From positions 7,192,001-7,256,000 of the forward strand of contig NZ_CP107954.1 of assembly GCF_036067295.1 (NCBI RefSeq): a stretch of 64,000 nt of DNA, read 5' to 3'. Below, piece by piece: positions 53,457 through 61,747 of the stretch (the stretch's first letter is position 1; every line of letters starts with the position of its first letter). The translations under genes were made by a program, and so were the position numbers. This stretch comes from Kribbella sp. NBC_00382 (GTDB taxonomy: Bacteria > Actinomycetota > Actinomycetes > Propionibacteriales > Kribbellaceae). The notes below the pieces were generated by a model that was not told where the DNA came from, ran no database searches, and worked only from the letters and a program-made list of their open reading frames with translations.

Positions 53457-54527
53457 TCAGGCGTGGGCGAGGATGGACGAGCCGATGTCCTGGATGTCGC
53501 GCCCGGCAGTGAACGGGTTCGACAAGAAGACGCTGACAATGTCGACGCCGCTGTCGAGCATCAGCTGGGTTTGCTCACGGACGTCGGCCGGTCCGCCGTA
53601 CATGCACCAGTAGTCGACGAGCTCCTTGGTGATCAGTGGCCGGTGCGCCGGGTCGAGGCCCCGCAGGTACTTCGCCCAGGTCTCCAGGTAGTGCGGCTGG
53701 TCCGGAGCGGTGGGGTCACCGAGGTAGGCCATCGCGGCTTGCGTGGAGGCCTTCACGATCGGTTCGCCGAGCTCGTCGATGTGCTCGTTCATGAACCCGG
53801 CGTTGGTGATGCACGACGAGATCGGGCCGGAGCCGAACCCTTCGGTGATGCCGTCTTCCCACGTCTGCCCGTTGCGCAACTGGTAGAACCAGGTCAGCGA
53901 GATGAGCTTGACCGACCCCTCCGGGCGGCCGGCCTCGGCAACGGCCTTGTCGAGTTCGCGCCGGACCAGCTGAATCATCTCCGGCTGGGGACCGAGACAG
54001 TAGACGACCGCGTCCGCGAGCGCGGCAGCGGCCTTGAGACCACGCGGTCCACCGGCCGCCATCCAGATCGGTACGTCGTTGATGTCGTACCAAAGGCCAT
54101 TGGTGTCGAGGAACTCGATCTCGGTCTCCTGGCCGAGCCAGCGGTGCTTGACCCGCTCGCCGCGCAGGAGTCCACGCGACACCTCGACCGAGTGCACCAG
54201 TTCCTTGATGGTGGCCGGCCGGTTGCCCATCGAACGCAGGGCGTTGTTCGCCGTCCCGATCCCGAGAAAGGTCCGGCCCGGGGCGAGTTTGTTCAAGGTG
54301 GCAACGGAGTTCGCGGTGACCGGCGCGATCCGGGTCAGCGGGTTGGTGACCATGGTGCCGAGATTGATGGTCGACGTCTGCTGCGACGCCAAGGCCATCT
54401 GCTGGTACGGGTCGGAGAACAGCAGCGGGCCTTCGCCCACACCGAAATGACTGACGCCGAGATCCTCGGCCTGCCTGACCAATCCGACCTGGTCGATCTT
54501 GGCGCAGGTACCGATACAGAAGTCCAT
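53457..54527 (-). CDS. Luciferase-like (LLM) flavin- or F420-dependent oxidoreductase
   Basis: The 356-residue TIM-barrel protein has 'FCIGTCAKIDQVGLVRQAEDLGVSHFGVGEGPLLFSDPYQQMALASQQTSTINLGTMVTNPLTRIAPVTANSVATLNKLAPGRTFLGIGTANNAL'-type luciferase-family segments (shown in part: 'NLGTMVTNPLTR', 'GRTFLGIGTANNALRSMG'), and 'IWMAAGGPRGLKAAAALADAV'. The G-T-A-N/G-x-S-like phosphate loop is also found in F420-dependent members, so the cofactor is open. It sits second in the meta operon, after the extradiol dioxygenase. No flavin reductase is adjacent here; the one at 45471-46043 could serve it. Confidence 0.83.
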   Translation of the reverse strand: MDFCIGTCAKIDQVGLVRQAEDLGVSHFGVGEGPLLFSDPYQQMALASQQTSTINLGTMVTNPLTRIAPVTANSVATLNKLAPGRTFLGIGTANNALRSMGNRPATIKELVHSVEVSRGLLRGERVKHRWLGQETEIEFLDTNGLWYDINDVPIWMAAGGPRGLKAAAALADAVVYCLGPQPEMIQLVRRELDKAVAEAGRPEGSVKLISLTWFYQLRNGQTWEDGITEGFGSGPISSCITNAGFMNEHIDELGEPIVKASTQAAMAYLGDPTAPDQPHYLETWAKYLRGLDPAHRPLITKELVDYWCMYGGPADVREQTQLMLDSGVDIVSVFLSNPFTAGRDIQDIGSSILAHA

Positions 54528-54576
54528 GATGTGCTCCTAATGCGTCCCGGGCAGAGCCGGGGAGACGAATGAAAGG

Positions 54577-55539
54577 TCAGGCAGCGACAACGGACGACGT
54601 CGGAAGCGCTGTGGTGACAGCGAAACCCGCGATCCAGTCCGGGATGGGCTCGTAGTACGAGGCGGTGACCTTGTACTGGCCCGCAGAAGCAGCCAGGGCC
54701 GCGTAGGCCGCGATCGACGTGCGAGTCTCGTGTGCGGAATGACCTGCCTGTTCGGTGAACCAGTCCGTGGTCCAGCGGTCGATCTGCGCGAAGTCGCCCG
54801 CAGCGAGGACGTCCAGCACATTGCGGTCCCACTCAGGGTTCAGCGGCTTCATCGTCGAGACGCCCGCGGCGTAGTCGCGACCCGCCTGGATGACCCGCAT
54901 CTGCCGGGCAGCCCGCTGCTCGGGTGTCAGACGCCGGCCTTCAGAGATCAGCGAGGCCGCCACTTCCGGCGCCGCACCCTCCAGAGTCGGCACGGGTGGG
55001 TCGTGCGACAAGCCTCCCGAACCGATGAACAGGATCCGCTTGTCCACGGTGGTGGCGTACCGGCCGATCGCCTCACCGAGCAGACGCGCTCGCCGCGGCG
55101 GGCCGAGGGGCTCGGCAACGCTGTTGATGAAGACCGGAACTATCGGTGCACGATCCAGTCCGCCCAGCAGCAATTCCAGCGGCTGCACGAAGCCGTGGTC
55201 GACGTACATGCGTTCGGAGAACGTGACGTCCAGGTCGGCGTCCAGCACCGCCCGAACCATCGCCATCGCGGCGTCGTGGTCGACGGGCAGGACGCCGGCC
55301 GTGGTGTCGTAGTCGCCGATCGATTCGGCGGCCGCGCCGATGCAGAACGGCGGCATCATGTCGTAGAAGTAGCCGTTGTAGTGATCCGGGCCGAACAAGA
55401 CGACCAATTCCGGGTCGAAGTCGGCAACGAACGCCCGCGCATCGGCCAGCGCGGAATCCACCCGCCCCCGGGTCGCGGGAGCCGGCTCGGTAAAGCCCAT
55501 CAAGGGCGAGTGGGACATCGTCACCAGAGCGGTGGCCAC
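54577..55539 (-). CDS. Class III extradiol dioxygenase (MhpB/LigB family)
   Basis: The start is the GTG at 55539, with GGAGG 9 bases upstream, giving 320 residues, close to the 314 of MhpB. 'VTMSHSPLMGF' gives the first iron-binding His, 'VVLFGPDHYNGYFYDMMPPFCIG' the second, and 'LPVDHDAAMAMV', 'MYVDHGFVQPLELL' and 'ILFIGSGGLSHDPPVP' complete the LigB-type site. The family includes 2,3-dihydroxyphenylpropionate 1,2-dioxygenase, which cleaves a catechol next to its hydroxyls. It is the first gene of the meta operon, directly behind the palindromic operator and divergent from the GntR regulator. Confidence 0.88.
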   Translation of the reverse strand: MATALVTMSHSPLMGFTEPAPATRGRVDSALADARAFVADFDPELVVLFGPDHYNGYFYDMMPPFCIGAAAESIGDYDTTAGVLPVDHDAAMAMVRAVLDADLDVTFSERMYVDHGFVQPLELLLGGLDRAPIVPVFINSVAEPLGPPRRARLLGEAIGRYATTVDKRILFIGSGGLSHDPPVPTLEGAAPEVAASLISEGRRLTPEQRAARQMRVIQAGRDYAAGVSTMKPLNPEWDRNVLDVLAAGDFAQIDRWTTDWFTEQAGHSAHETRTSIAAYAALAASAGQYKVTASYYEPIPDWIAGFAVTTALPTSSVVAA

Positions 55540-55559
55540 ACTCTTCACCTCCAATAACG

Positions 55560-55585
55560 CAACTGGCATGCTAGCATTCCAGTTG
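55560..55585. promoter_or_regulatory. 26-bp palindromic operator of the meta-cleavage operon
   Basis: Arms caactgg (55560-55566) and ccagttg (55579-55585) flank the perfect palindrome atgctagcat (55568-55577). The whole 26-bp site is symmetric apart from one pair. It lies 20 bp before the dioxygenase start, and a TAGCAT that could be the -10 box for the minus strand is in its centre. The divergent GntR protein is the likely ligand-controlled repressor. Confidence 0.7.
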
Positions 55586-55676
55586 GAAGGTAGCGCTCAT
55601 CTTGTTCGTCGCGCAAGACCTCGCCTAGCAGTGATCGATCAGGCGAGGATCCGGAAGTCGCCGATAACCTGGAGCG

Positions 55677-56420
55677 GTGATGACAGCAGCATGGGACGGC
55701 CCGGACTCGCCGACTGGTGGCGTTCGGCCGCTCGCGGCCTCGTCGGGGCGCCGACTGGGGACACTCGCCTACGACCGCCTCAAGGAGCGTCTCCTCGAAG
55801 GCGGCTACAAAGCCGGCGAGCGACTGTCGATGGAGGCCTTGAAGGCCGAGTTCCAGGTCTCGAAGGCTCCTGTCATGGATGCTCTACGCCGGCTCGAAGC
55901 TGACGGGCTGATCGAGATCATTCCCCAGAGCGGATGCCGCGTCCCGGTGCACTCCGCCCAGTCAGTCGCAGACTTCTTCGCAGTCTTCGGCGGCATGGAA
56001 GGAGCCGTGGCTGGTGTTGCCGCACAGCGCCGTACCGAGTCTCAACTGCAGGAGCTGATCGCGGTCAACGACCAGATCAAACAACTGGACGCAGACCCCG
56101 ACCCCGCCGCACGCGCCCACGGATACCGGCTGCTGAACCGCCGCTTCCACGCGATCATCCACGCCATGGCGCACTCGCCCGTCGTCTCGGAGATCAGCAG
56201 TCGGATGTGGGATCGCTCCGACCTGCTCATCAACACCAGTGGGGTGCCACAGCCGCTCGCATCGGCCGTCTCGGGCAGGCACGCCGACCATGAGCGGATC
56301 ATCACCGCCCTCAAGAAACAGGACAACGCCGCTGCTCGTGCCGAAATGGAGGCCCACATCCTCGGCACCATCGACGTCATCCATGCCGAAGCCGCCTCCC
56401 GCGCCCCAGGCACAGCCTGA
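55677..56420 (+). CDS. GntR/FCD family regulator
   Basis: The 247-residue protein has an N-terminal winged helix ('LAYDRLKERLLEGGYKAGERLSMEALKAEFQVSKAPVMDALRRLEADGLIEIIPQSGCRV', about 29-88) and an all-helical FCD ligand domain ('YRLLNRRFHAIIHAMAHSPVV' and 'HADHERIITALKKQDNAAARAEMEAHI' with metal-binding His/Asp). The GTG at 55677 lies 6 bases after TAACCT (55665-55670), so it may be leaderless; the ATG at 55680 with GGAG upstream is the alternative. It diverges from the meta operon and probably represses it until an aromatic acid binds. Confidence 0.9.
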   Translation: MMTAAWDGPDSPTGGVRPLAASSGRRLGTLAYDRLKERLLEGGYKAGERLSMEALKAEFQVSKAPVMDALRRLEADGLIEIIPQSGCRVPVHSAQSVADFFAVFGGMEGAVAGVAAQRRTESQLQELIAVNDQIKQLDADPDPAARAHGYRLLNRRFHAIIHAMAHSPVVSEISSRMWDRSDLLINTSGVPQPLASAVSGRHADHERIITALKKQDNAAARAEMEAHILGTIDVIHAEAASRAPGTA

Positions 56421-56464
56421 CAACGCAAACGGCACTGTGCTCGGCCCTTCAGGCATCCTGACAA

Positions 56465-56770
56465 ATGGAAATGCCCGAGCAGGCGAACAGCCGTTGTGTA
56501 CCTCCCGATCATCAGCTCAGATCGCAGTCCGGGAAAGCCCGGCCTGGTATCACCAAGCTCCGGCGCGCGGTCGAGGCCCAGGGCGCCGTACTCCGGCTGA
56601 TCGCTCCCGCAGGCGGCACGATCAAGCGGGCCCGCACGACGCACATCGACACGACGGCCCCCGGCATCCTCCTCGGCGAGAGCATCGCCAAGCCCTTCAC
56701 CACCGACCTGATCAACCAGCTCGGCCTCCACCGCGCGTGGGACCGCGCCCAGCAGGTGATGGCCCAGTAG
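56465..56770 (+). CDS. Hypothetical small protein, possibly a gene fragment
   Basis: An open frame of 101 residues begins at the ATG at 56465 without a clear ribosome site, in the 383-bp gap between the GntR and MBL genes. The middle segment 'LRRAVEAQGAVLRLIAPAGGTIK' resembles the start of the GATase-like C-terminal domain of large-subunit catalases, but the rest ('SIAKPFTTDLINQLGLHRAWDR') does not clearly continue that family. It may be a degraded remnant or a small unknown protein. Confidence that it is expressed is low. Confidence 0.3.
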   Translation: MEMPEQANSRCVPPDHQLRSQSGKARPGITKLRRAVEAQGAVLRLIAPAGGTIKRARTTHIDTTAPGILLGESIAKPFTTDLINQLGLHRAWDRAQQVMAQ

Positions 56771-56803
56771 GCGGTCACCAGCGGCCCTCTAGCATTGGTT
56801 GCC

Positions 56804-57709
56804 ATGGGCATCTCTGGGGTTCCGGCGGTCGAGGTCAGTGAGGGCATCTACGCCTACGTCCAGCCGGACGGGAGTTGGTGGATCAACAACGCCGGCTTCC
56901 TGGTCGGCCGGCGTGGGGTGATCAGTGTCGACACCTGTGCCACCGAGAGCCGCACTCGCGACTACCAGGCGACGATCGCCAAGATCACCGAGCAGCCGGT
57001 ACGGACCATCGTCAACACCCATCACCACGGCGACCACACCTGGGGCAACGCGCTGTTCACCGGCGCGACGGTCGTGGGCCACGAACACCTCCGCGGCCAG
57101 ATGGAGGCGTTCGGGCCACCCGCGCAACTACCGCCGCTCTGGACCCCGGTCGACTGGGGCAACCTCGAACTGCAGCTCCCCACACTCACCTTCGCCGATC
57201 GCGTCACCGTCTGGAACGATGACCTGGCCTGCGAGGTCCGGTACGTCGGTCAGCCCGCCCACACCACCAACGACTCGATCGTCTGGATCCCCGAGCGCAA
57301 GGTCCTCTTCACCGGCGACCTCCTCTTCAACGGCGGCACGCCCTTCGTCCTGATGGGCTCGGTAGCCGGCTCGATCGACGTCCTCGAGAACGTCCTCAAG
57401 CCGCTCAACGCCGAGACGATCATCCCCGGCCACGGCGAGGTCAGCGGCCCGCAACTGATCGATGACGTGCTCGGCTACCTCCGCTTCATCCAACAGACGG
57501 CCCAGGCAGCCAAAGCAGCCGGCCTCACCCCACTCGAAGCAGCCCGCAACACCGACCTCGGCCAGTACGCCGACCTGCTGGACCCCGAACGCCTGGTCGG
57601 CAACCTTCACCGCGCATACGCCGAACTAGACGACTCCACCCTCGACCTCATCGGCGCCTTCACCGACATGGTCACCTACAACGGCGGCCCCCTAACCTCG
57701 CACGCCTGA
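56804..57709 (+). CDS. MBL-fold metallo-hydrolase
   Basis: The start is the ATG at 56804; TAGCAT at 56790-56795 lies 8 bases before it, and no ribosome site is seen. The 301-residue product has the metal motif 'TIVNTHHHGDHTWGN' (H-x-H-x-D-H), 'VVGHEHLRGQM', 'YVGQPAHTTNDSIVWIPERKVLFTGDLLFNGG' with the third-site Asp, and 'ETIIPGHGEV' with the last His. This is the glyoxalase II/lactonase-like group rather than a beta-lactamase. The C-terminal helices (about 235-301) are extra. Several hydrolases of this type use thioesters or lactones; the substrate is not evident. Confidence 0.87.
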   Translation: MGISGVPAVEVSEGIYAYVQPDGSWWINNAGFLVGRRGVISVDTCATESRTRDYQATIAKITEQPVRTIVNTHHHGDHTWGNALFTGATVVGHEHLRGQMEAFGPPAQLPPLWTPVDWGNLELQLPTLTFADRVTVWNDDLACEVRYVGQPAHTTNDSIVWIPERKVLFTGDLLFNGGTPFVLMGSVAGSIDVLENVLKPLNAETIIPGHGEVSGPQLIDDVLGYLRFIQQTAQAAKAAGLTPLEAARNTDLGQYADLLDPERLVGNLHRAYAELDDSTLDLIGAFTDMVTYNGGPLTSHA

Positions 57710-57726
57710 CGGAATAGTCTGTTGGC

Positions 57727-58062
57727 ATGAGCGATCGTGGGATGCAGGAGTTGGCGCTGCTGTTGCTGACGGCGCTGGCCAATGAGTCGCGCCATGGGTA
57801 TGCGATCGCTCAAGAGGTCAAGAGCATCACGGACGGGCGGGTGACGCCGCGGACGGGGGCTCTGTACGGGGCTTTGGATCGGCTGCTGGCGGAGGGGCTG
57901 ATTCAGGTCGAGCGGGAAGAGGTGGTGGGCGGGCGCGCTCGGCGGATCTTCGGGCTCAGCCCGGCTGGGCGCGAACGGCTGGAAGCAGAGGCGGAGAGGC
58001 TGGCGTCCACCGCTCGCGAGGTTCGACGGCGGCTGGCCGGGGGGACCTCGCCGGCCGTATGA
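57727..58062 (+). CDS. PadR family transcription regulator
   Basis: The 111-residue protein has the PadR winged helix: 'LALLLLTALANESRHGYAIAQEVKSITDGRVTPRTGALYGALDRLLAEGLIQVE', then 'RRIFGLSPAGRERLEAEAERLAS'. TAGTCT at 57715-57720 ends 6 bases before the ATG, indicating a leaderless message. Its stop overlaps the start of the membrane-protein gene (ATGA), a very common PadR pairing in which the regulator controls its own partner. Confidence 0.92.
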   Translation: MSDRGMQELALLLLTALANESRHGYAIAQEVKSITDGRVTPRTGALYGALDRLLAEGLIQVEREEVVGGRARRIFGLSPAGRERLEAEAERLASTAREVRRRLAGGTSPAV

Positions 58063-58889
58063 GCGACAACCTTCTCCGGCTGTATCCGGCCGGCTATCGA
58101 GACGCGCACGGCCGCGAGATCCTCGATGTACATCGTGAGATGACGATGGATCTCCCGCTCGCGGCCCGGCTGCGCGCGGACGCCGACCTCATCGCCCACG
58201 CCCTACGAGTCCGCCTCGGCCTCGACTCCGCCTCCCCCGGCGGGCGCTTCTTCGCCCTCACCACCCCCATCGCCCTGGCAGTCGCCGCCGCGTACGGCGG
58301 CATCCAACTAATGCGCTGGTACGCCGGAGTCGCCATCTCCCCCGGCTCAACCTGGAGCCACGTCGCAACCACCGACGCCCCCCAAGCCCTCAACCTGCTG
58401 CTCCTAACCCTGATCCCCCTCGGCGCAATCCTCACCCTCACCCACCGCTGGCCACCCGGCCGAATCCTCACCACAGCAGGCCTCCTCGGCTACGCCCTCC
58501 AATGGACAGCCTCACCGAACCTCTACGCCAACGGCCCGATAGAACCAATCGCAGCAGCCCTAACAGCTGCCACCCTCCTAGCCTGTCCCCCAGACCTAGC
58601 CGGCTCAGCACTCAACTGGCCAACCCACAGCGGCAGCATCACCGGCCGGCGGCTGGCTGCGTTGGCCGGGGCGATGGCCGCTGTCGCCTGGTTTCCGATT
58701 GCGCTCGTTCAGACGCGGGCCTTTGTCGTCAGTACGGATTACGGCGCTTGGCCGGTGCTGGTTCTCGGCGCGACCGGCGTCGTCCTCGCCTTTCAGGCGC
58801 GGCCGTCCAGCCTGCGCGCGCTGGCGGCGACGGCCGTCGCCTCGCCGCTCTTCCTCGCCCACGCGTACACATCAGGGTTTTGGCAATAG
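58059..58889 (+). CDS. Multi-span membrane protein paired with PadR
   Basis: The 276-residue protein opens with a cytoplasmic segment 'LLRLYPAGYRDAHGREILDVHREM', the usual start of the membrane partners of PadR regulators, followed by about seven hydrophobic segments between residues 62 and 275. It has no enzyme motif I recognise. Translational overlap with the PadR gene indicates a two-gene unit. Its function is unknown. Confidence 0.75.
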   Translation: MSDNLLRLYPAGYRDAHGREILDVHREMTMDLPLAARLRADADLIAHALRVRLGLDSASPGGRFFALTTPIALAVAAAYGGIQLMRWYAGVAISPGSTWSHVATTDAPQALNLLLLTLIPLGAILTLTHRWPPGRILTTAGLLGYALQWTASPNLYANGPIEPIAAALTAATLLACPPDLAGSALNWPTHSGSITGRRLAALAGAMAAVAWFPIALVQTRAFVVSTDYGAWPVLVLGATGVVLAFQARPSSLRALAATAVASPLFLAHAYTSGFWQ

Positions 58890-58948
58890 TCCGTTGAAGT
58901 GAGTACTCTCAGATGCGGACTATCCCCAGCAGAGAGCGAACCCAGACG

Positions 58949-59716
58949 ATGCCCTTCACCCTGGCCCATCCTGCCGCGGTGCTTCCTCTGCTGCGCCACC
59001 CCTTCGTCCCAGCAGCCCTGGTCGCCGGTTCCATGGCCCCCGACCTCCCGTACTTCCTCAGAGCCGCCGGCATCACCTCCACCACCGCCGGCGACTGGTA
59101 CGAGCCTCTCCTCAACGCCACCCACACCCACTCCCTCAGCGGCCTCCCCATCGACCTCCTGTACGCCGTAGCGCTGGTAGCCGCCTACTGGATGGTCCGC
59201 GCCCCAATCACCGCCCTACTCCCACCCGGCCTAGCCCTCCCGCAACGGAAAGAACCACACAAGGCCAAGTACGCCGCCTGGCTACTCGCATCGGCGGCAA
59301 TTGGCGTCGCCACCCATCTCCTCTGGGACGCCTTCACCGACACGGACCTACTCCCAGCGCAACGCCTACTCCAGTACGCGAGCACAGCGTTCGGCCTGGC
59401 CGTCGTCACCTGGTACCTCTGGAAACACCGCGCCCAACTCCGCACCAACGACGACGCGACTCCCCATCTCACCATCCCGATCCGACGGCTGACCGTCGCC
59501 TTCCTGATCGCAGCCCCGCTACTGGGCGCCGCCGTACTCGCCCACCGCGACTACACCGACTACCAGACCGATTCGGCCACCTGGACCGCAGTCGCAGAAG
59601 GCGTTCTGACCGGTGCGGTCAAGAGGGCGGGCGCCTCCTTCGCGATCGCCCTCTTGCTCTACGCCGCAACCTGGCAGCTGATCAACCGCCTACAAAAGCA
59701 GTCACAGCCTGCTTAA
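58949..59716 (+). CDS. DUF4184 family membrane protein
   Basis: I chose the ATG at 58949 because the family starts 'MPFTLAHPAAVLPLLRHPFVPAALVAGSMAPDLPYFL'; an ATG at 58913 is in frame. The 255-residue product has about six membrane segments and conserved His/Asp residues ('HTHSLSGLPIDLL', 'ATHLLWDAFTD') seen across DUF4184 proteins, whose function is unknown. TTGGCA (58880-58885) and TACTCT (58904-58909), 18 bases apart, form a plausible promoter. Its 3' end overlaps the convergent hydrolase gene by 35 bp. Confidence 0.85.
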   Translation: MPFTLAHPAAVLPLLRHPFVPAALVAGSMAPDLPYFLRAAGITSTTAGDWYEPLLNATHTHSLSGLPIDLLYAVALVAAYWMVRAPITALLPPGLALPQRKEPHKAKYAAWLLASAAIGVATHLLWDAFTDTDLLPAQRLLQYASTAFGLAVVTWYLWKHRAQLRTNDDATPHLTIPIRRLTVAFLIAAPLLGAAVLAHRDYTDYQTDSATWTAVAEGVLTGAVKRAGASFAIALLLYAATWQLINRLQKQSQPA

Positions 59717-60569
59717 AGGCCTCAGGTTCTTCCAAATGGCCAAAGTGTCCACTGTTCTCTAGGACCACCAACTGCGAACCAGGGATCAGCTTGTTGAGCT
59801 CCTCAGCCCACCGCACGCCACAGATGGGATCGAGCCGACCGACGACCACAAGCGCCGGGACGGTGACGTCACCCAGCACCGAGCGGTCGTCGATCACGTC
59901 CGGCTCACCATCCGCGTCGACCCCCGAGATATAGGTGCCACTCACCTTCGCCTGCAGCGGTGCAAACTCCTCCCGCCGATTCCAGTAGTCGGCGACGTAC
60001 AAGGGGATGATCCCGGCGAGCGCCGCGGTCATCCCCTCATCGGTCGAGATACTCGGGATCGCCTGCACCGTGGCCAGTACCTCCGGAAGGTCCGGATTCC
60101 CCTCGTTCCGGGCGACGAACTCCTCGATCTTGCGCATGAACTCGGCACCGTGCTCTGGCCCAGTGACCGGCGCACTGTCGTACAGGATGATTCCGGCCAG
60201 CCGCTCGGGATGCGCCAGCGCATACCGTTGGACCACGAAGCCGCCATGCGAGTGGCCGAGCAGGTAGACCGGGCCGGTCGCGAGGTGCTCGATCAGGCTG
60301 TCGAGCGCCTGGACGTACCGATCGCGGGTGTAGCCGTTGGGGTGGCTCGCGAGGCGTCCGGAGCCGCCCGTGCCGATCGGCTCGACGTAGACCATCGTGA
60401 GGTGGGCTTCCAGCTCCGGCATTCGCAGGTACTCCCAGAAGACGCCCGGCCCACCAGGGTGCGCGACGCAGACCGGGCCGGCGCCGTGGACGTGGTAGCG
60501 CTGGGCGATGCCGTTCAGGTCGACGGTGTGCGTGCCCATCGCCAGCGGGTTCAGATCAAGGTTGGTCAT
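59682..60569 (-). CDS. Alpha/beta hydrolase (proline iminopeptidase-like)
   Basis: The 295-residue protein has 'PVCVAHPGGPGVFWEYLRMPELE' (the H-G-G-P-G oxyanion segment, here HPGGPG, typical of the proline iminopeptidase branch), the nucleophile elbow 'LLGHSHGGFVVQRYA', an acid in 'VVVGRLDPICGVRWAEEL' and His in 'ENSGHFGHLEEP'. All three catalytic residues appear intact. It stands alone with convergent overlap with the DUF4184 gene. The substrate is unknown. Confidence 0.85.
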   Translation of the reverse strand: MTNLDLNPLAMGTHTVDLNGIAQRYHVHGAGPVCVAHPGGPGVFWEYLRMPELEAHLTMVYVEPIGTGGSGRLASHPNGYTRDRYVQALDSLIEHLATGPVYLLGHSHGGFVVQRYALAHPERLAGIILYDSAPVTGPEHGAEFMRKIEEFVARNEGNPDLPEVLATVQAIPSISTDEGMTAALAGIIPLYVADYWNRREEFAPLQAKVSGTYISGVDADGEPDVIDDRSVLGDVTVPALVVVGRLDPICGVRWAEELNKLIPGSQLVVLENSGHFGHLEEPEAFKQAVTAFVGG

Positions 60570-60632
60570 GCCGACAGGACGCGAGCGTACGGACGAAGTT
60601 CAATCCAGGCTGTGTGACCTGAGCCACCAAGC

Positions 60633-61565
60633 TCAGGCGGCAGCCGCGATCCTCGCGGGGTGGTACAGCCGCAACTCGCGGACCATCCCCTTCTCCAGCG
60701 ACATCAGCCAGATGGAGGCCGGCGGGCAGTGCTCGGGATCGTCCGGCGGATTGATCAGCTCCGTCTCCCAGAGAACGATCTCCTGGCTGGCGACGACATG
60801 CCTGAGCCGCTGATGGACCCCGGCATCCAGATCGCCTTCCATCCCGCGCAGCAGGAAGTCGTGTCCGACGATCCGTTGCCCACCGGTGATCAGAGCAACG
60901 TCCGGCGACCACCGTTCCGCGAGCACCCCGGCGAACCTCCCCCGCTCGGCCTCCGCCAGCGTCTCCAGCCCCTCGCGCCGACTGGCCTCGGTCAACGCGG
61001 CCGCATCGCCATGCGCCGCGCTCGCAGTACCGCGCAACGCCTCGGCCAACTTGGCCCGGCCGTGGCTGAGCCGACTGCGAATCGTCCCCACCGGCACCCC
61101 GCAAACCGCCGCGATCTCCTGGTACGACGTAACGCCGGTACTGAAGTGGCGCAACATGACCGCCATCCGGATCGGCGCCGGCAGCTCCTCGATCGCCCGC
61201 CAGATCCAGTCGCGCGAGGCGTGCCGATCCAGCACCTGCTCGGGAGTCGGCTCGGTCGATGCCAACGGCAAGCTTTCGATCGGTACCAGCGTCCGGGCCG
61301 ACCGCAACCGGCTCCGGCACGCATTGCGGACGATCATCCGCAGCCAGGGCCCCACCGCCGCCGGATCCCGGACATCTCCGATCCGCCGCAGCGCAACCAG
61401 AACGGCATCCTGAACCACGTCGTCGACATCAGGCCCGAACCCGAGCAGGCTGAGCGCCACCACCCGCATCCCGGCCTCATGCCGCTGGAGCAGTACTCCA
61501 AGGGCCCCGACATCGCCACCCTGGGCACTCCGCGTGAGCTCGGCGTCGGTACCCCCGCTGACCAT
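60633..61565 (-). CDS. ECF-type sigma factor with NTF2-like C-terminal domain
   Basis: The start is the ATG at 61565 ('MVSGGTDAELTRSAQGGDVGALGVLLQRHEAG'), giving 310 residues. Region 2 includes 'LGFGPDVDDVVQDAVLVALRRIGDVRDPAAVGPWLRMIVRNACRSRLR', and region 4 'LPAPIRMAVMLRHFSTGVTSYQEIAAVCGVPVGTIRSRLSHGRAKLAEAL'. Residues about 190-310 look like a SnoaL/NTF2-type domain, as in SigJ-like ECF41-group factors, where this tail controls activity in place of a separate anti-sigma factor. No anti-sigma gene is adjacent. Confidence 0.85.
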   Translation of the reverse strand: MVSGGTDAELTRSAQGGDVGALGVLLQRHEAGMRVVALSLLGFGPDVDDVVQDAVLVALRRIGDVRDPAAVGPWLRMIVRNACRSRLRSARTLVPIESLPLASTEPTPEQVLDRHASRDWIWRAIEELPAPIRMAVMLRHFSTGVTSYQEIAAVCGVPVGTIRSRLSHGRAKLAEALRGTASAAHGDAAALTEASRREGLETLAEAERGRFAGVLAERWSPDVALITGGQRIVGHDFLLRGMEGDLDAGVHQRLRHVVASQEIVLWETELINPPDDPEHCPPASIWLMSLEKGMVRELRLYHPARIAAAA

Positions 61566-61747
61566 GCTCCCCAGCGTACCGAGGCGGCCTGCGTCACCAG
61601 ATATTCGCCTGCAGTACCCCACCAGTCACACCAGAAACGCGTGTCCCGTCAAGATGCGGGGGCATCGTTGCGGAGCTATGGTCTGAGCCACGAGCCCGGA
61701 CGCCCACCGGTTGAGGAGCTCGGTCGTTCCCCTGGAAGGAGGCCGCG

